A stretch of DNA of 37,571 nucleotides, taken from positions 1 through 37,571 of the forward strand of contig DATAEK010000069.1 in assembly GCA_036258055.1 (NCBI GenBank). Reading direction: 5' to 3'. The notes under the pieces were generated by a model that was given only the letters and a program-made list of their open reading frames with translations, had not been told where the DNA came from and searched no databases. Positions 17,782-25,773 of the stretch are shown piece after piece (the stretch's first letter is position 1; every line of letters starts with the position of its first letter). Both the position numbers and the translations under genes were made by a program. This DNA is from DATAEK01 sp036258055 (GTDB lineage: Bacteria > Acidobacteriota > Vicinamibacteria > Vicinamibacterales > 2-12-FULL-66-21).

Positions 17782-17921
17782 GGTTTCAAAACCTCCCGCG
17801 GGTGGCCGCGAACGGGGCCGCCCCGCCAGGCGCGGAGGCCGTTCCTCGTGACCAGTGCTTTTCGGCTGAGCACCCGGTGGGGCTGTTCGCGGCCAGGACC
17901 CGCAGCCCGGGTTTTGAAACC
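17782..17921. repeat. 140-bp imperfect inverted-repeat element (MITE- or ncRNA-like)
   Basis: The ends are exact inverted repeats, GGTTTCAAAACC and GGTTTTGAAACC. Inside them GCGGGT and GGCCGCGAAC on the left pair with GTTCGCGGCC and ACCCGC on the right, separated by small bulges. The centre holds a further hairpin, GTGCT...AGCAC (about 17855-17873). The element sits inside the GTTCT-type heptamer array and contains no open frame. It may be a miniature mobile element or a structured RNA. Confidence 0.65.
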
Positions 17922-17957
17922 GCTTATCTAGAACGCTAGAACCCGCAGAACCAATGG

Positions 17958-17963
17958 TATGCT
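17958..17963 (+). promoter_or_regulatory. -10-like TATGCT of the M23 peptidase gene
   Basis: TATGCT ends 10 nt before ATG 17974. It overlaps the alternative ATG at 17959, which would be lost from a transcript starting downstream. No Shine-Dalgarno precedes either ATG. Confidence 0.4.
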
Positions 17964-17973
17964 GCCGGATTCG

Positions 17974-19245
17974 ATGATTCGACCGGCAGCCCTCATCGGT
18001 CTCGCGTTGACGCTGTGCGCGTGCACGAAGCAGGAGACAGCGCCTGCGATGCGTGCAGCCGGCCCTGACGTCATCCTCCAGCGGGAGACCGAGACGATCG
18101 ACGACACCGTCCCCGAGCACGCGACGCTCGATAGCCTGCTCCGGCAGAACCAGCTTTCCGCCGATCTCGTTCGCGCGGCGGTTGAATCGGCGGCCGGCGT
18201 CTTCAACCCGCGACAACTCCGCGCGAATCGTCCGTACCGACTGGTGCGATCCATCGACGGACTGCTGCGCGAGTTCGAGTATCAGATCGACGCCGATCGC
18301 TTCCTTCGCATCATCAACCGGGATCGCTCGCAGCCCGCGGTGCTCGAGGCCGAGGTCCTGCCCTACGAAAAGGACACGCGGACGATCGCGATCCACGCGA
18401 CCATCGACAGCGAACACCCGTCGCTCATCGCCGCGGTGCAGGAGACCGGCGAGAACATCCAGCTCGCGATGTCCTTGGCGGAAATCTTCAGCGGACAGAT
18501 CGACTTCGTGAGCGACCTCCAGCCGGGCGACGGATTCGAGGTGCTCTTCGAGAAATCCACGCGCGACGGACAGTTTGCCGGATACGGTGCCATCCTCGGC
18601 GCCCGTTTCATCGCCGACGGTCGGGAGCATCGCGCCTTCCGATGGACGAACGGGGAAACCGGCCGCGCCGGGTACTACGACGAACAGGGGCGATCGCTCA
18701 AACGCTTCATGCTCCGCACGCCGCTTCGGTTCGAGCCGCGGGTCACGTCTGGCTTTTCACGCAACCGCCTTCATCCGGTCTTCCGTACCTATCGCGCCCA
18801 CCTCGGCATCGACTACGCCGCGCCGGTCGGCGCACCCGTCGTCGCGGTCGCGTCCGGCGCCGTTGTTTCGGCCGGCTGGGCGGGCGGAGGAGGAAACCAG
18901 ATTCGCCTCAGGCACCCTGGCGGGTACGAGAGCTTCTACCTGCACCTCTCGTCTTTCGGCACCGGCATTCGCGCCGGGGCGCACGTGGATCAGGGACAGT
19001 TGATCGGACGTGTAGGCGCGACTGGTACGGCCACCGGTCCACACCTCGATTTTCGTCTGCGCAGGAGCGGCGTGTTCGTGAACCCGCTCATCGAACACAG
19101 CCGGATGCCGCCGGGGGATCCGATTTTGGCGGCGTATCTGCCCGCCTTCATGACCGCTCGCGACACATTGCTTCAGGCCCTCGAGACGACCCTCGCCGCA
19201 AGTCCCGCGAGCGGAGCGCCCGACGCCGTCCGAGCCGTTCGCTGA
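17974..19245 (+). CDS. M23 family peptidoglycan peptidase, lipoprotein
   Basis: A MepM/NlpD-like cell-wall endopeptidase of about 423 residues. The N-terminus has a short hydrophobic segment and a probable lipobox (LCAC, Cys at about 17). Residues 48-180 resemble the LysM/OapA-like region that precedes M23 domains (HATLDSLLRQNQLSADLV, and a second domain with LQPGDGFEVLFE). The M23 domain spans about 255-390: H276 and D280 in HLGIDYAAPVGAPV, H324 in FYLHLSSF, and the last motif reads PHLDF (H357-x-D359), where the family usually has HxH. An Asp replaces the usual second zinc His, so activity may be altered. ATG 17974 is preferred on promoter grounds; ATG 17959 adds five residues. It is a single-gene unit flanked by heptamer repeats. 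The likely role is trimming peptide cross-links during growth or division. Confidence 0.87.
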   Translation: MIRPAALIGLALTLCACTKQETAPAMRAAGPDVILQRETETIDDTVPEHATLDSLLRQNQLSADLVRAAVESAAGVFNPRQLRANRPYRLVRSIDGLLREFEYQIDADRFLRIINRDRSQPAVLEAEVLPYEKDTRTIAIHATIDSEHPSLIAAVQETGENIQLAMSLAEIFSGQIDFVSDLQPGDGFEVLFEKSTRDGQFAGYGAILGARFIADGREHRAFRWTNGETGRAGYYDEQGRSLKRFMLRTPLRFEPRVTSGFSRNRLHPVFRTYRAHLGIDYAAPVGAPVVAVASGAVVSAGWAGGGGNQIRLRHPGGYESFYLHLSSFGTGIRAGAHVDQGQLIGRVGATGTATGPHLDFRLRRSGVFVNPLIEHSRMPPGDPILAAYLPAFMTARDTLLQALETTLAASPASGAPDAVRAVR

Positions 19246-19316
19246 TCACGATTCGCCAACTGTTCTGGGCATTGCGCTCAGAGCCATTCGGCAATTGGCA
19301 CTGAGCGGTTCCTGCT

Positions 19317-19483
19317 TGTCGACCGCCGACCGACTGTCGAGTACGACTGTCGACTGCGACTGTCGACTCCCGACAGACTGTCGACTGCGACTATCGACTC
19401 CCGACTGCCGACTGTCGACTGACTGGCGACTGCCGACTGACTGTCGACTGCGACTGTCGACTCCCGACTCCCGACTGCCGACT
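19317..19483. repeat. degenerate heptamer array of CGACTGT/CGACTCC
   Basis: About 165 bp made almost entirely of units such as CGACTGT, CGACTCC and CGACTGC, with occasional 6-bp or shifted units. It fills the gap between the M23 gene and the promoter of the DUF1015 gene. Open frames across it are low-complexity artefacts. It has no conserved repeat-spacer pattern, so it is not a CRISPR array. Confidence 0.88.
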
Positions 19484-19497
19484 TTTCCCTCCTGAAC

Positions 19498-19503
19498 TAA
19501 AAT
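19498..19503 (+). promoter_or_regulatory. -10-like TAAAAT of the serine operon
   Basis: TAAAAT matches TATAAT at 5 of 6 positions and ends 6 nt before ATG 19510, so transcription would begin at or next to the start codon. The heptamer array lies directly upstream where a -35 would be. Confidence 0.5.
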
Positions 19504-19509
19504 ACGTCG

Positions 19510-20724
19510 ATGTCCTCTCTCCATCCGTTCCGGGCCTTGCGACCGGCGCCCGAAGCGGCCGCGGCGGTCTCCTCCGTTCCTTACGATGTCGTGAGCACCG
19601 AGGAAGCGCGTCAGCTCGCGTCGGGTAATCCGCTCAGTTTCCTGCACGTCACCCGTGCCGAGATCGACCTCGAGCCCGGGACCGATCCCTACGCGAACGC
19701 CGTCTACGCGAAAGCGCACCAGAACCTGGAATCGCTCCGGTCGCGCGCGCCACTCGTGGTGGAAGACAGGCCGTCGCTCTATTTCTATCGCCTGCGGATG
19801 GGCGATCACGAGCAAACCGGCATCGCTGGGTGCTTCTCGATCGACGAGTACGACCGCGACGTCATCAAGAAGCACGAGCGCACGCGACGCGACAAGGAAG
19901 ACGATCGGACCCGCCACATCGTCGAGACGCGCGCGCAGACGGGCGTGGTGTTTCTCACCTACCGCGGCTCAGGTGCGGTCGACGACCTGGCAAAACAGGC
20001 GACGGGCGGAAAGCCACTCTACGATTTCACCGCCGATGACGGTGTGCATCACACCATCTGGCGTGTCGCGGACGGTCAGACCAGCGCGCTCGTCGGTGCC
20101 TTCGGAAACGTTCCGGCTCTCTACATCGCCGACGGCCATCACCGGGCGGCAAGCGCGGCCCGCGCGCGCGCTTCGCTCGCGGCGGCGAACGCGCCCGAGG
20201 CCGGTACTTTCATCGCCGTCGCGTTCCCGGACGACCAGGTTCAAATCCTTCCCTACAATCGCACCGTCAAGGATCTCGGCGGCCGCAGCCCGGAGCGATT
20301 CCTCGAGGACCTTCGCGCGAGGCTGCCGGTGCGCGAGGGAATGGCGACGCCACGCGGCAAAGGGGAAGCATCCATGTTCCTGGCCGGTCGCTGGTATGCC
20401 GTCGATCTGACGGCTGCGCCCCCCGAGGACGCGTCCAGAGCCGCGAGCCTCGATGTTGCGCGTTTGCAGCGAACGGTCCTCCAGCAGGTCCTCGGCATCG
20501 GAGACATCAGGACGGACAAGCGGATCGATTTCGTGGGAGGTGCCCGCGGGACGCATGCCCTCGAACAGGCGGTGCGTTCCGGACGCGCCGACGTTGCGTT
20601 CGCACTGCACCCCGTAACGGTCGACGATCTGATGGCGATCTCGGACGCGGGCGGCATCATGCCCCCCAAGTCGACGTGGTTCGAGCCCAAGCTGCGCGAC
20701 GGGCTCCTCGTGCACCTGATTTGA
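19510..20724 (+). CDS. DUF1015 family protein of the serine operon
   Basis: A 404-residue cytoplasmic protein recognised as DUF1015. The hallmark motifs are SVPYDVVS near the N-terminus, IKKHERTRRDKEDDR (about 119-133) and YIADGHHRAASA (about 205-216), followed by LPYNRTVKDL. The family is often found beside serA and serC, and part of the wider SbnI/ParB-like kinase superfamily phosphorylates free serine, but the biochemical role of DUF1015 proteins is not settled to my knowledge. Here it heads an operon: 10 bp to serA, then 17 bp to serC. No serB-type phosphatase is present in the window. A role in phosphoserine or serine turnover is inferred from position only. The start is ATG 19510, directly after a -10-like box and without a Shine-Dalgarno. 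Confidence 0.85.
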   Translation: MSSLHPFRALRPAPEAAAAVSSVPYDVVSTEEARQLASGNPLSFLHVTRAEIDLEPGTDPYANAVYAKAHQNLESLRSRAPLVVEDRPSLYFYRLRMGDHEQTGIAGCFSIDEYDRDVIKKHERTRRDKEDDRTRHIVETRAQTGVVFLTYRGSGAVDDLAKQATGGKPLYDFTADDGVHHTIWRVADGQTSALVGAFGNVPALYIADGHHRAASAARARASLAAANAPEAGTFIAVAFPDDQVQILPYNRTVKDLGGRSPERFLEDLRARLPVREGMATPRGKGEASMFLAGRWYAVDLTAAPPEDASRAASLDVARLQRTVLQQVLGIGDIRTDKRIDFVGGARGTHALEQAVRSGRADVAFALHPVTVDDLMAISDAGGIMPPKSTWFEPKLRDGLLVHLI

Positions 20725-20734
20725 GCTGCCGCCC

Positions 20735-21985
20735 ATGAGAGTTCTCGTTGCCGACAAGTTCGAGAAGAGCGGTCTCGACGGTCTCAAGGCGGCCGGATGC
20801 GACGTCGCCTACGAACCCGATTTGAAAGACGACGCGCTCACCGATGCGATACGCGCATCGGGCGCTGACGTGCTCGTCGTGCGCAGCACCAGGGTCACAA
20901 CCGCGATGCTCGACGCGGGACGCTTGTCCCTGATCGTGCGCGCGGGCGCTGGATACAACACCATCGACGTCGCCGGCGCGTCGACGCGGGGCATCTACGT
21001 CTCGAATTGTCCCGGGAAGAACGCGATTGCCGTGGCCGAGCTCGCCTTTGCGCTGATTCTGGCGCTCGACCGGCGAATTCCTGACAACGTCGCAGATCTG
21101 CGGGCGGGCAAGTGGAACAAGAAGGAGTACTCGAAGGCGCGCGGTCTTTTCGGATCGACGCTCGGGTTGCTCGGGATCGGGAGCATCGGCCAGGAAATGG
21201 TCCGCCGGGCGGCTGGCTTCGGCATGAACGTCCTTCTGTGGAGCCGGCGGTTCGACGGAGAGGATCGGCCCGTGACGGTTCTGGAAGCGCGTGAGCTCGG
21301 TTTCGAACCGGCGCTGCGACAGATTCAGATCACGCTTGCTCCCACGCCTGGCGACGTCGCCGCGCGCAGCGACATCTTGAGCCTGCACCTCGCGCTCGCA
21401 CCGGACACCAAAAACCTCGTGAACGCCGCGGTGCTCGGGCGGTTGAAGGCGGGCTCGATCGTCATCAACACGGCCCGCGGCGAGGTGCTGGATCACCAGG
21501 CGCTCGCCACGGCGATACGCGAGCGAGGCCTGAGAGTGGGGCTGGACGTCTTCGCAAACGAGCCGACATCGCCCACTGGAGACTTTGCCGACAAAGTCGT
21601 GGAGCTGGCAGGCGTGTACGGCACCCACCACATCGGCGCCTCCACCGATCAGGCCCAGGAGGCGATCGCTGCGGAGACGGTACGGATTGTCCGCTGCTTC
21701 AACGAGACCGGCAAGGTCCCCAACGTGGTCAACCTCGCGAAGCGTACCCCCGCGACGCACATGCTGGTCGTGCGCCATCGCGATCGTCCGGGTGTTCTGG
21801 CGCACGTCTTCGACAACCTGCGCGAGGCGAACCTGAACGTGCAGGAGACCGAGAACATCGTCTTCGAAGGAGCCGAAGCCGCCGTGGCGCGAATCAACCT
21901 CGACGGCGCGCCGACGTCCGCCGTCTGCGATCGGATCAAAGTCGGCAATCCGAACGTGCTGGACCTCCAGGTCGTCCAGTTGTAA
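20735..21985 (+). CDS. serA: D-3-phosphoglycerate dehydrogenase
   Basis: A 416-residue NAD-dependent enzyme that oxidises 3-phosphoglycerate to 3-phosphohydroxypyruvate, the first step of serine synthesis. Substrate-binding N-terminus 1-100 (VVRSTRVT, RAGAGYNTIDV). Rossmann motif GIGSIG (147-152). Catalytic residues: R248 in NTARGE, E276 in ANEP, H298 or H299 in THHIGAST. An ACT domain ends the protein (about 343-416, LVVRHRDRPGVLAHVFDNLR), so feedback control by serine is possible. The intermediate allosteric domain of longer homologues is absent. A loop at about 172-210 is longer than in compact forms. The gene is second in the DUF1015-serA-serC operon, 10 bp after the preceding stop. Confidence 0.95.
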   Translation: MRVLVADKFEKSGLDGLKAAGCDVAYEPDLKDDALTDAIRASGADVLVVRSTRVTTAMLDAGRLSLIVRAGAGYNTIDVAGASTRGIYVSNCPGKNAIAVAELAFALILALDRRIPDNVADLRAGKWNKKEYSKARGLFGSTLGLLGIGSIGQEMVRRAAGFGMNVLLWSRRFDGEDRPVTVLEARELGFEPALRQIQITLAPTPGDVAARSDILSLHLALAPDTKNLVNAAVLGRLKAGSIVINTARGEVLDHQALATAIRERGLRVGLDVFANEPTSPTGDFADKVVELAGVYGTHHIGASTDQAQEAIAAETVRIVRCFNETGKVPNVVNLAKRTPATHMLVVRHRDRPGVLAHVFDNLREANLNVQETENIVFEGAEAAVARINLDGAPTSAVCDRIKVGNPNVLDLQVVQL

Positions 21986-22002
21986 CGCTGAAAGGTTCTG
22001 TC

Positions 22003-23094
22003 ATGCCCACCGCGACTCGTATCTTCAATTTTTCCGCCGGTCCCGCCGTCCTGCCGCTCGAGGTCCTCGAGGAAGCGCAGCGCGATCTCGTGTCGCTGCC
22101 CGGCGTCGGCATGTCGGTGCTCGAGATCAGCCATCGGTCCAAGCCGTTCGACGAGATCATCCAGGGGTGCGAGGCCGATCTGCGCACGCTTGCCTCGATC
22201 CCGAAAGATCATCACGTGCTGTTCCTCCAGGGTGGCGCCAGCCTGCAGTTCTCGATGGTGCCCATGAATCTGCTTCCGGCCGGCGGCTCGGCCGACTACG
22301 TCGTGACGGGATCGTGGTCGGAGAAAGCCGTCAAAGAAGCCAAGCGTGTCGGCGGCGTGAAGATCGCGGCGTCCACCCAGAGCGAGAACTACTCGAGGGT
22401 GCCGAAGCAGGAAGAGCTGAAGCTCGATCCCAACGCCGCCTACGTTCACATCACGACGAACAACACCATCTACGGTACCGAGTTTCCGTACACGCCGGAC
22501 ACCGGCTCAGTGCCGCTCGTCGCGGACACGTCGTCGGACATGTTCAGTCGTCCGCTCGAGATGTCGAAGTACGCGCTCATCTACGCGGGAGCGCAGAAGA
22601 ACCTGGCGCCCGCGGGCCTGACGCTGGTCATCGTCCGTGACGATCTCGTCAAGCGCACGGCGTCCACGCTGCCCACGATGCTGCAATACGGCGTGCACGT
22701 GGAGAATCAGTCGCTCTACAACACGCCGCCGGTGTTTGCGATCTACATCATGCGGCTGGTGTTGAAGTGGATCCTGAAGGAAGGCGGCCTTGCGGCGATG
22801 GAACGTCGCAACAAGGCCAAGGCGGACAAGCTCTACGCGGAGATCGATCGCACGGGTTACTACCGTGGCCACGCGCACACGGACAGCCGCTCGCGCATGA
22901 ACGTCACGTTCAGGCTGCCGAGCGAGGATCTCGACAAACAGTTCGCCAAGGAAGCCACGGCCGCCGGCCTCGACGGCCTGAAAGGGCATCGATCGGTGGG
23001 CGGCATGCGCGCATCGATTTACAACGCGTTTCCGGACGCCGGCGTCGACGCCCTCGTCGATTTCATGCGCCACTTCGAGAGCCGCAACGGCTGA
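22003..23094 (+). CDS. serC: phosphoserine aminotransferase
   Basis: A 363-residue PLP enzyme that converts 3-phosphohydroxypyruvate and glutamate to phosphoserine; it also acts in pyridoxal phosphate synthesis in some bacteria. It has family length and hallmarks: FNFSAGPAVLP at the start, EISHRSKPF, FLQGGASLQF, TGSWSEKA, ADTSSDMFSRP (D175), and the PLP lysine K199 in YAGAQKNLAPAG. The C-terminal KGHRSVGGMRASIYNAF is typical. An AAAGG ribosome site precedes ATG 22003. It is the last gene of the serine operon and is followed by a strong hairpin. Confidence 0.96.
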   Translation: MPTATRIFNFSAGPAVLPLEVLEEAQRDLVSLPGVGMSVLEISHRSKPFDEIIQGCEADLRTLASIPKDHHVLFLQGGASLQFSMVPMNLLPAGGSADYVVTGSWSEKAVKEAKRVGGVKIAASTQSENYSRVPKQEELKLDPNAAYVHITTNNTIYGTEFPYTPDTGSVPLVADTSSDMFSRPLEMSKYALIYAGAQKNLAPAGLTLVIVRDDLVKRTASTLPTMLQYGVHVENQSLYNTPPVFAIYIMRLVLKWILKEGGLAAMERRNKAKADKLYAEIDRTGYYRGHAHTDSRSRMNVTFRLPSEDLDKQFAKEATAAGLDGLKGHRSVGGMRASIYNAFPDAGVDALVDFMRHFESRNG

Positions 23095-23102
23095 ACGCAT
23101 CA

Positions 23103-23137
23103 GGCGGTAAGTAGTTTGTCCGGAACTGCTTACCGCC
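23103..23137 (+). terminator. hairpin after serC
   Basis: GGCGGTAAGTAGTT (23103-23116) pairs with AACTGCTTACCGCC (23124-23137) through one wobble, giving a 14-bp stem with a short loop. It begins 8 bp after the serC stop. A T-tract is missing, as is common in high-GC genomes. Confidence 0.65.
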
Positions 23138-23147
23138 GGCCCTGAGT

Positions 23148-23164
23148 CTTACAGAAGTCTTACA
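23148..23164 (+). promoter_or_regulatory. PhoP/PhoB-like direct repeat upstream of the desaturase
   Basis: CTTACA-GAAGT-CTTACA: two identical hexamers with an 11-bp period. This is the spacing bound by OmpR/PhoB-family regulators and is close to the Bacillus PhoP box (TTnACA, 5 nt, TTnACA). It lies 54 bp before the desaturase start, and an OmpR-family regulator gene lies downstream. The binding protein is inferred. Confidence 0.5.
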
Positions 23165-23217
23165 ATCGCCGCGGCGCAGTCCTGCTACTGTGTGTGGGAC
23201 ACTCGCGAGGAGCCACA

Positions 23218-24084
23218 TTGCAGACACTGCGCGCCACTGTCGTCCGTGCTGTCTATTCCTACAGCACGCTCAACTGGATCACGGCGATCTTCATGGTCCT
23301 GTTCCACATCGGCGCGCTAGCGGCGCTGTGGTTCTTCTCGTGGACCAACCTGGCCGTCGCGCTGGTGCTGCACTGGATGGCGGTGGGCTTCGGCATCAGC
23401 CTCGGGTACCACCGGCTGCACACGCACCGCGGCTACAAGACCTCCAAGTGGTTCGAGTATTTCCTCGCGTTCTGCGGCACGCTGACGCTCGAGGGCGGCC
23501 CGCTCTTCTGGGTCGCGACGCATCGCGTGCATCACCAGCATTCGGACAAGGACGGTGATCCGCACACGCCGCGCGAGGGTGGCTTCTGGGCGCACGCGGG
23601 CTGGATTCTCTTCGGCGATACCCACCACAACAACACGCCACTGATGTCCAAGTACGCCCCCGACCTCGCGAGCGATCCGTTTTACCGCTGGCTGAATACC
23701 TACCATTGGATTCCGTTGACGACGCTCGGGTTCGTGCTGCTGGCGATCGGCGGATGGCCGATGGTGCTCTGGGGGATCTTCTTCCGGGTTACGTTCGGCC
23801 TGCACGCGACGTGGCTCGTGAATTCGGCCACGCACATGTGGGGCTCGCGCCGCTTCGCCACGCGCGACGATTCGCGCAACAGCTGGTGGGTCGCCCTCCT
23901 CACCTTCGGTGAAGGCTGGCACAACAACCATCACGCCCATCCGGTTTCCGCCCGTCACGGTCTCGCCTGGTACGAGTTCGACATCAGCTGGATCACGCTC
24001 AAGCTCCTGCGCGCGCTCGGCGTGGTCTGGGATGTGAAAGTCGCGAAGGCCGCCTCCGCTCTGCCGCGCGAGGAAGCCGCCTAG
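23218..24084 (+). CDS. membrane acyl-lipid/acyl-CoA desaturase
   Basis: A 288-residue di-iron fatty-acid desaturase that introduces a cis double bond (delta-9 type by similarity) into acyl chains in the membrane. TTG 23218 is chosen because GAGGAG lies about 6 nt upstream; an in-frame GTG at 23194 would place that ribosome site inside the gene. The three histidine boxes are intact: HRLHTH (65-70), HRVHH (102-106) and HNNHH (235-239). Hydrophobic pairs at about 20-62 and 166-203 give the usual four-helix topology. A direct-repeat operator lies upstream, and a two-component system follows 58 bp later. This arrangement suggests control of membrane fluidity. Confidence 0.92.
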   Translation: MQTLRATVVRAVYSYSTLNWITAIFMVLFHIGALAALWFFSWTNLAVALVLHWMAVGFGISLGYHRLHTHRGYKTSKWFEYFLAFCGTLTLEGGPLFWVATHRVHHQHSDKDGDPHTPREGGFWAHAGWILFGDTHHNNTPLMSKYAPDLASDPFYRWLNTYHWIPLTTLGFVLLAIGGWPMVLWGIFFRVTFGLHATWLVNSATHMWGSRRFATRDDSRNSWWVALLTFGEGWHNNHHAHPVSARHGLAWYEFDISWITLKLLRALGVVWDVKVAKAASALPREEAA

Positions 24085-24129
24085 GCCACTCGGTCGTTTC
24101 GCCGCCGAGCCGCAGAGCGGATTCGGCGG

Positions 24130-24135
24130 TATCCT
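24130..24135 (+). promoter_or_regulatory. -10-like TATCCT before the histidine kinase
   Basis: TATCCT ends 7 nt before ATG 24143, with no Shine-Dalgarno. The kinase/regulator pair may therefore have its own leaderless promoter in addition to read-through from the desaturase. Confidence 0.4.
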
Positions 24136-24142
24136 GTGAAGC

Positions 24143-25048
24143 ATGATCAGCGGCCGCCGCCGGTCCGTGATCTTCTTCACGGTCCTCGGCATCTGTCTCG
24201 TCGCCCTCGCCGTCACCCTCAATATCAGCTGGATCGTCCTGAACTGGCGCCGGGGTGTGCTCGCGGTCCTCGGGGTCATCTTCTTCCTGCTCATCATCGC
24301 CGGCATGGTCCTGAACACGATCTTCCTGGTGCGGGAGATCCGGCGTAACGAACAGCACGACTCCTTCATCAACGCCGTCACGCACGAACTGAAGACGCCG
24401 GTGGCCTCGATCAGGCTGTACCTCCAGACGCTTCAGACCCGGGAGCTCGATGAGGGCAAGCGGCAGGAGTTCTACCGGATCATGCTGGAGGACAGCGACC
24501 GCCTGCTACACACGATCGAGCAAGTACTGCGGGCCGGCAGCACCGGTTCACGATGGCGGCGCATCGCGCGGACGCGGGTCGATCTGGCGGAGGTCGCGCG
24601 CGAGTGCGTCCAGCTGGCGCGGACCCGGTTCCGCCTTGGCGAGGAGGCGCTCGCCTACGATGAGCAGGTCGCAGACGGCCGTTCGATCGTGATCGGGGAT
24701 GCCGACGAGCTCAAGGCGGCGGTCTTGAATCTGATCGACAACGCCGTGAAGTACTCGGGTACCGACGTCCGCGTGCGAGTCGTGCTCCAGGAGCAGGAGG
24801 ACGGGCGGCTCGCCGTGCGCGTCACCGACACTGGCGTCGGCATCTCGCCGGTCGATCTCAAACGCATCTTCCGGCGCTTCTATCGAGTGCCGCCGAGCGT
24901 CGCCGTCCGCGCCAAGGGCAGCGGGCTGGGGCTGTTCATCGTGCGGTCGGTGGCCCGCCGGCATGGCGGACGCGCGTTCGCCGAGAGTCAGGGCACCGGC
25001 CATGGCAGCACGTTCACGATCCTGCTGCCGCGGGCGGTCGAGGCCTGA
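24143..25048 (+). CDS. membrane sensor histidine kinase without an extracytoplasmic domain
   Basis: A 301-residue kinase. Two TM helices (about 8-33 and 38-64) are joined by a very short loop, so there is no periplasmic sensor domain. HisKA follows directly, with H81 in the H-box FINAVTHELKTPVASI. HATPase_c is intact: N-box NLIDNAVKYSG (196-206), G1 DTGVGIS (229-235), F-box RIFRRFYRV and G2 GSGLGLFIV (259-267). It should autophosphorylate and pass phosphate to the regulator encoded 1 nt downstream. Two membrane helices with little else suggest sensing within the membrane, as in intramembrane-sensing kinases. The adjacent desaturase makes lipid state a plausible signal, but this is inference. 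Confidence 0.9.
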   Translation: MISGRRRSVIFFTVLGICLVALAVTLNISWIVLNWRRGVLAVLGVIFFLLIIAGMVLNTIFLVREIRRNEQHDSFINAVTHELKTPVASIRLYLQTLQTRELDEGKRQEFYRIMLEDSDRLLHTIEQVLRAGSTGSRWRRIARTRVDLAEVARECVQLARTRFRLGEEALAYDEQVADGRSIVIGDADELKAAVLNLIDNAVKYSGTDVRVRVVLQEQEDGRLAVRVTDTGVGISPVDLKRIFRRFYRVPPSVAVRAKGSGLGLFIVRSVARRHGGRAFAESQGTGHGSTFTILLPRAVEA

Positions 25049-25049
25049 A

Positions 25050-25748
25050 TTGTCCAAGCGCGTCCTGATCGTCGAGGACGAGCAGCATCTGGCCGAGGTG
25101 CTGCGCTTCAATCTCGAAGCGGAAGGCTTTGGTGTCGATGTCGTCGAGACCGGAGAGGCCGCGCTCGCGCGCCTGCTCGGCGGGAACGGCGAGACCGATC
25201 TCGTCGTGCTGGACGTGATGCTACCCGGCAAGGATGGGTTCGCGGTCGTCTCGGAGTTGCGCGAGGCGCGTCAGTTCGTCCCGGTGCTCATCCTGACCGC
25301 GCGCGGCCGCCCCGAAGACGTCCTGAAGGGATTCTCCGCCGGCGCCGACGATTACCTGCCCAAACCCACGGAGCTTGCGATCCTGCTGGCGCGGATCGGT
25401 AGTCTGCTCCGCCGATCCGACTGGTCGCGCCGGGCCACCGATCACTTCACGTTTGCGGGAAAGACGATTGACTTCGACACGCTCGAGCTGCGCGTGGGAT
25501 CGCGCACGCTGCCGCTCACGCTCATGGAAGCCAACCTGCTGCGCTACCTCGTGTCACATGCGGGCAAGGCCGTGTCCCGCAAGTCGATGCTCGAGGAGGT
25601 GTGGGGCGTTCACGAGGACACTGATACCCGGGCGATCGACAATTTCATCGTGCGGCTTCGCCGGTACATCGAAGAAGACCCGGCCAAGCCGCGCCACCTG
25701 TTGACCGTGCGCGGCGTGGGGTACCGCTTTATCGCCGAGCCGTCCTAA
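25050..25748 (+). CDS. OmpR/PhoB-family response regulator
   Basis: A 232-residue regulator. TTG 25050 starts just after the kinase stop (25048), with GAGG a few bases upstream, indicating translational coupling. The frame extends upstream into the kinase gene, but that part is not receiver-like. Receiver: acidic pocket E9/D10/E11 (VEDEQ), phospho-acceptor D55 (LDVMLPG), T83 (LTA) and K105 (YLPKP). The C-terminal winged helix (about 135-230: LTLMEANLLRYLVSHAG, VSRKSMLEEVWG, TRAIDNFIVRLRRYIE, TVRGVGYRF) is typical of the family. It likely binds tandem 11-bp direct repeats such as the one before the desaturase. Confidence 0.94.
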   Translation: MSKRVLIVEDEQHLAEVLRFNLEAEGFGVDVVETGEAALARLLGGNGETDLVVLDVMLPGKDGFAVVSELREARQFVPVLILTARGRPEDVLKGFSAGADDYLPKPTELAILLARIGSLLRRSDWSRRATDHFTFAGKTIDFDTLELRVGSRTLPLTLMEANLLRYLVSHAGKAVSRKSMLEEVWGVHEDTDTRAIDNFIVRLRRYIEEDPAKPRHLLTVRGVGYRFIAEPS

Positions 25749-25773
25749 AGTCGGGTTCGGCTACAGCCGGACG

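Noticed and set aside
19317..19483. CRISPR array
   Set aside because: The units are 6-7 bp and contiguous; there are no spacers and no cas genes.
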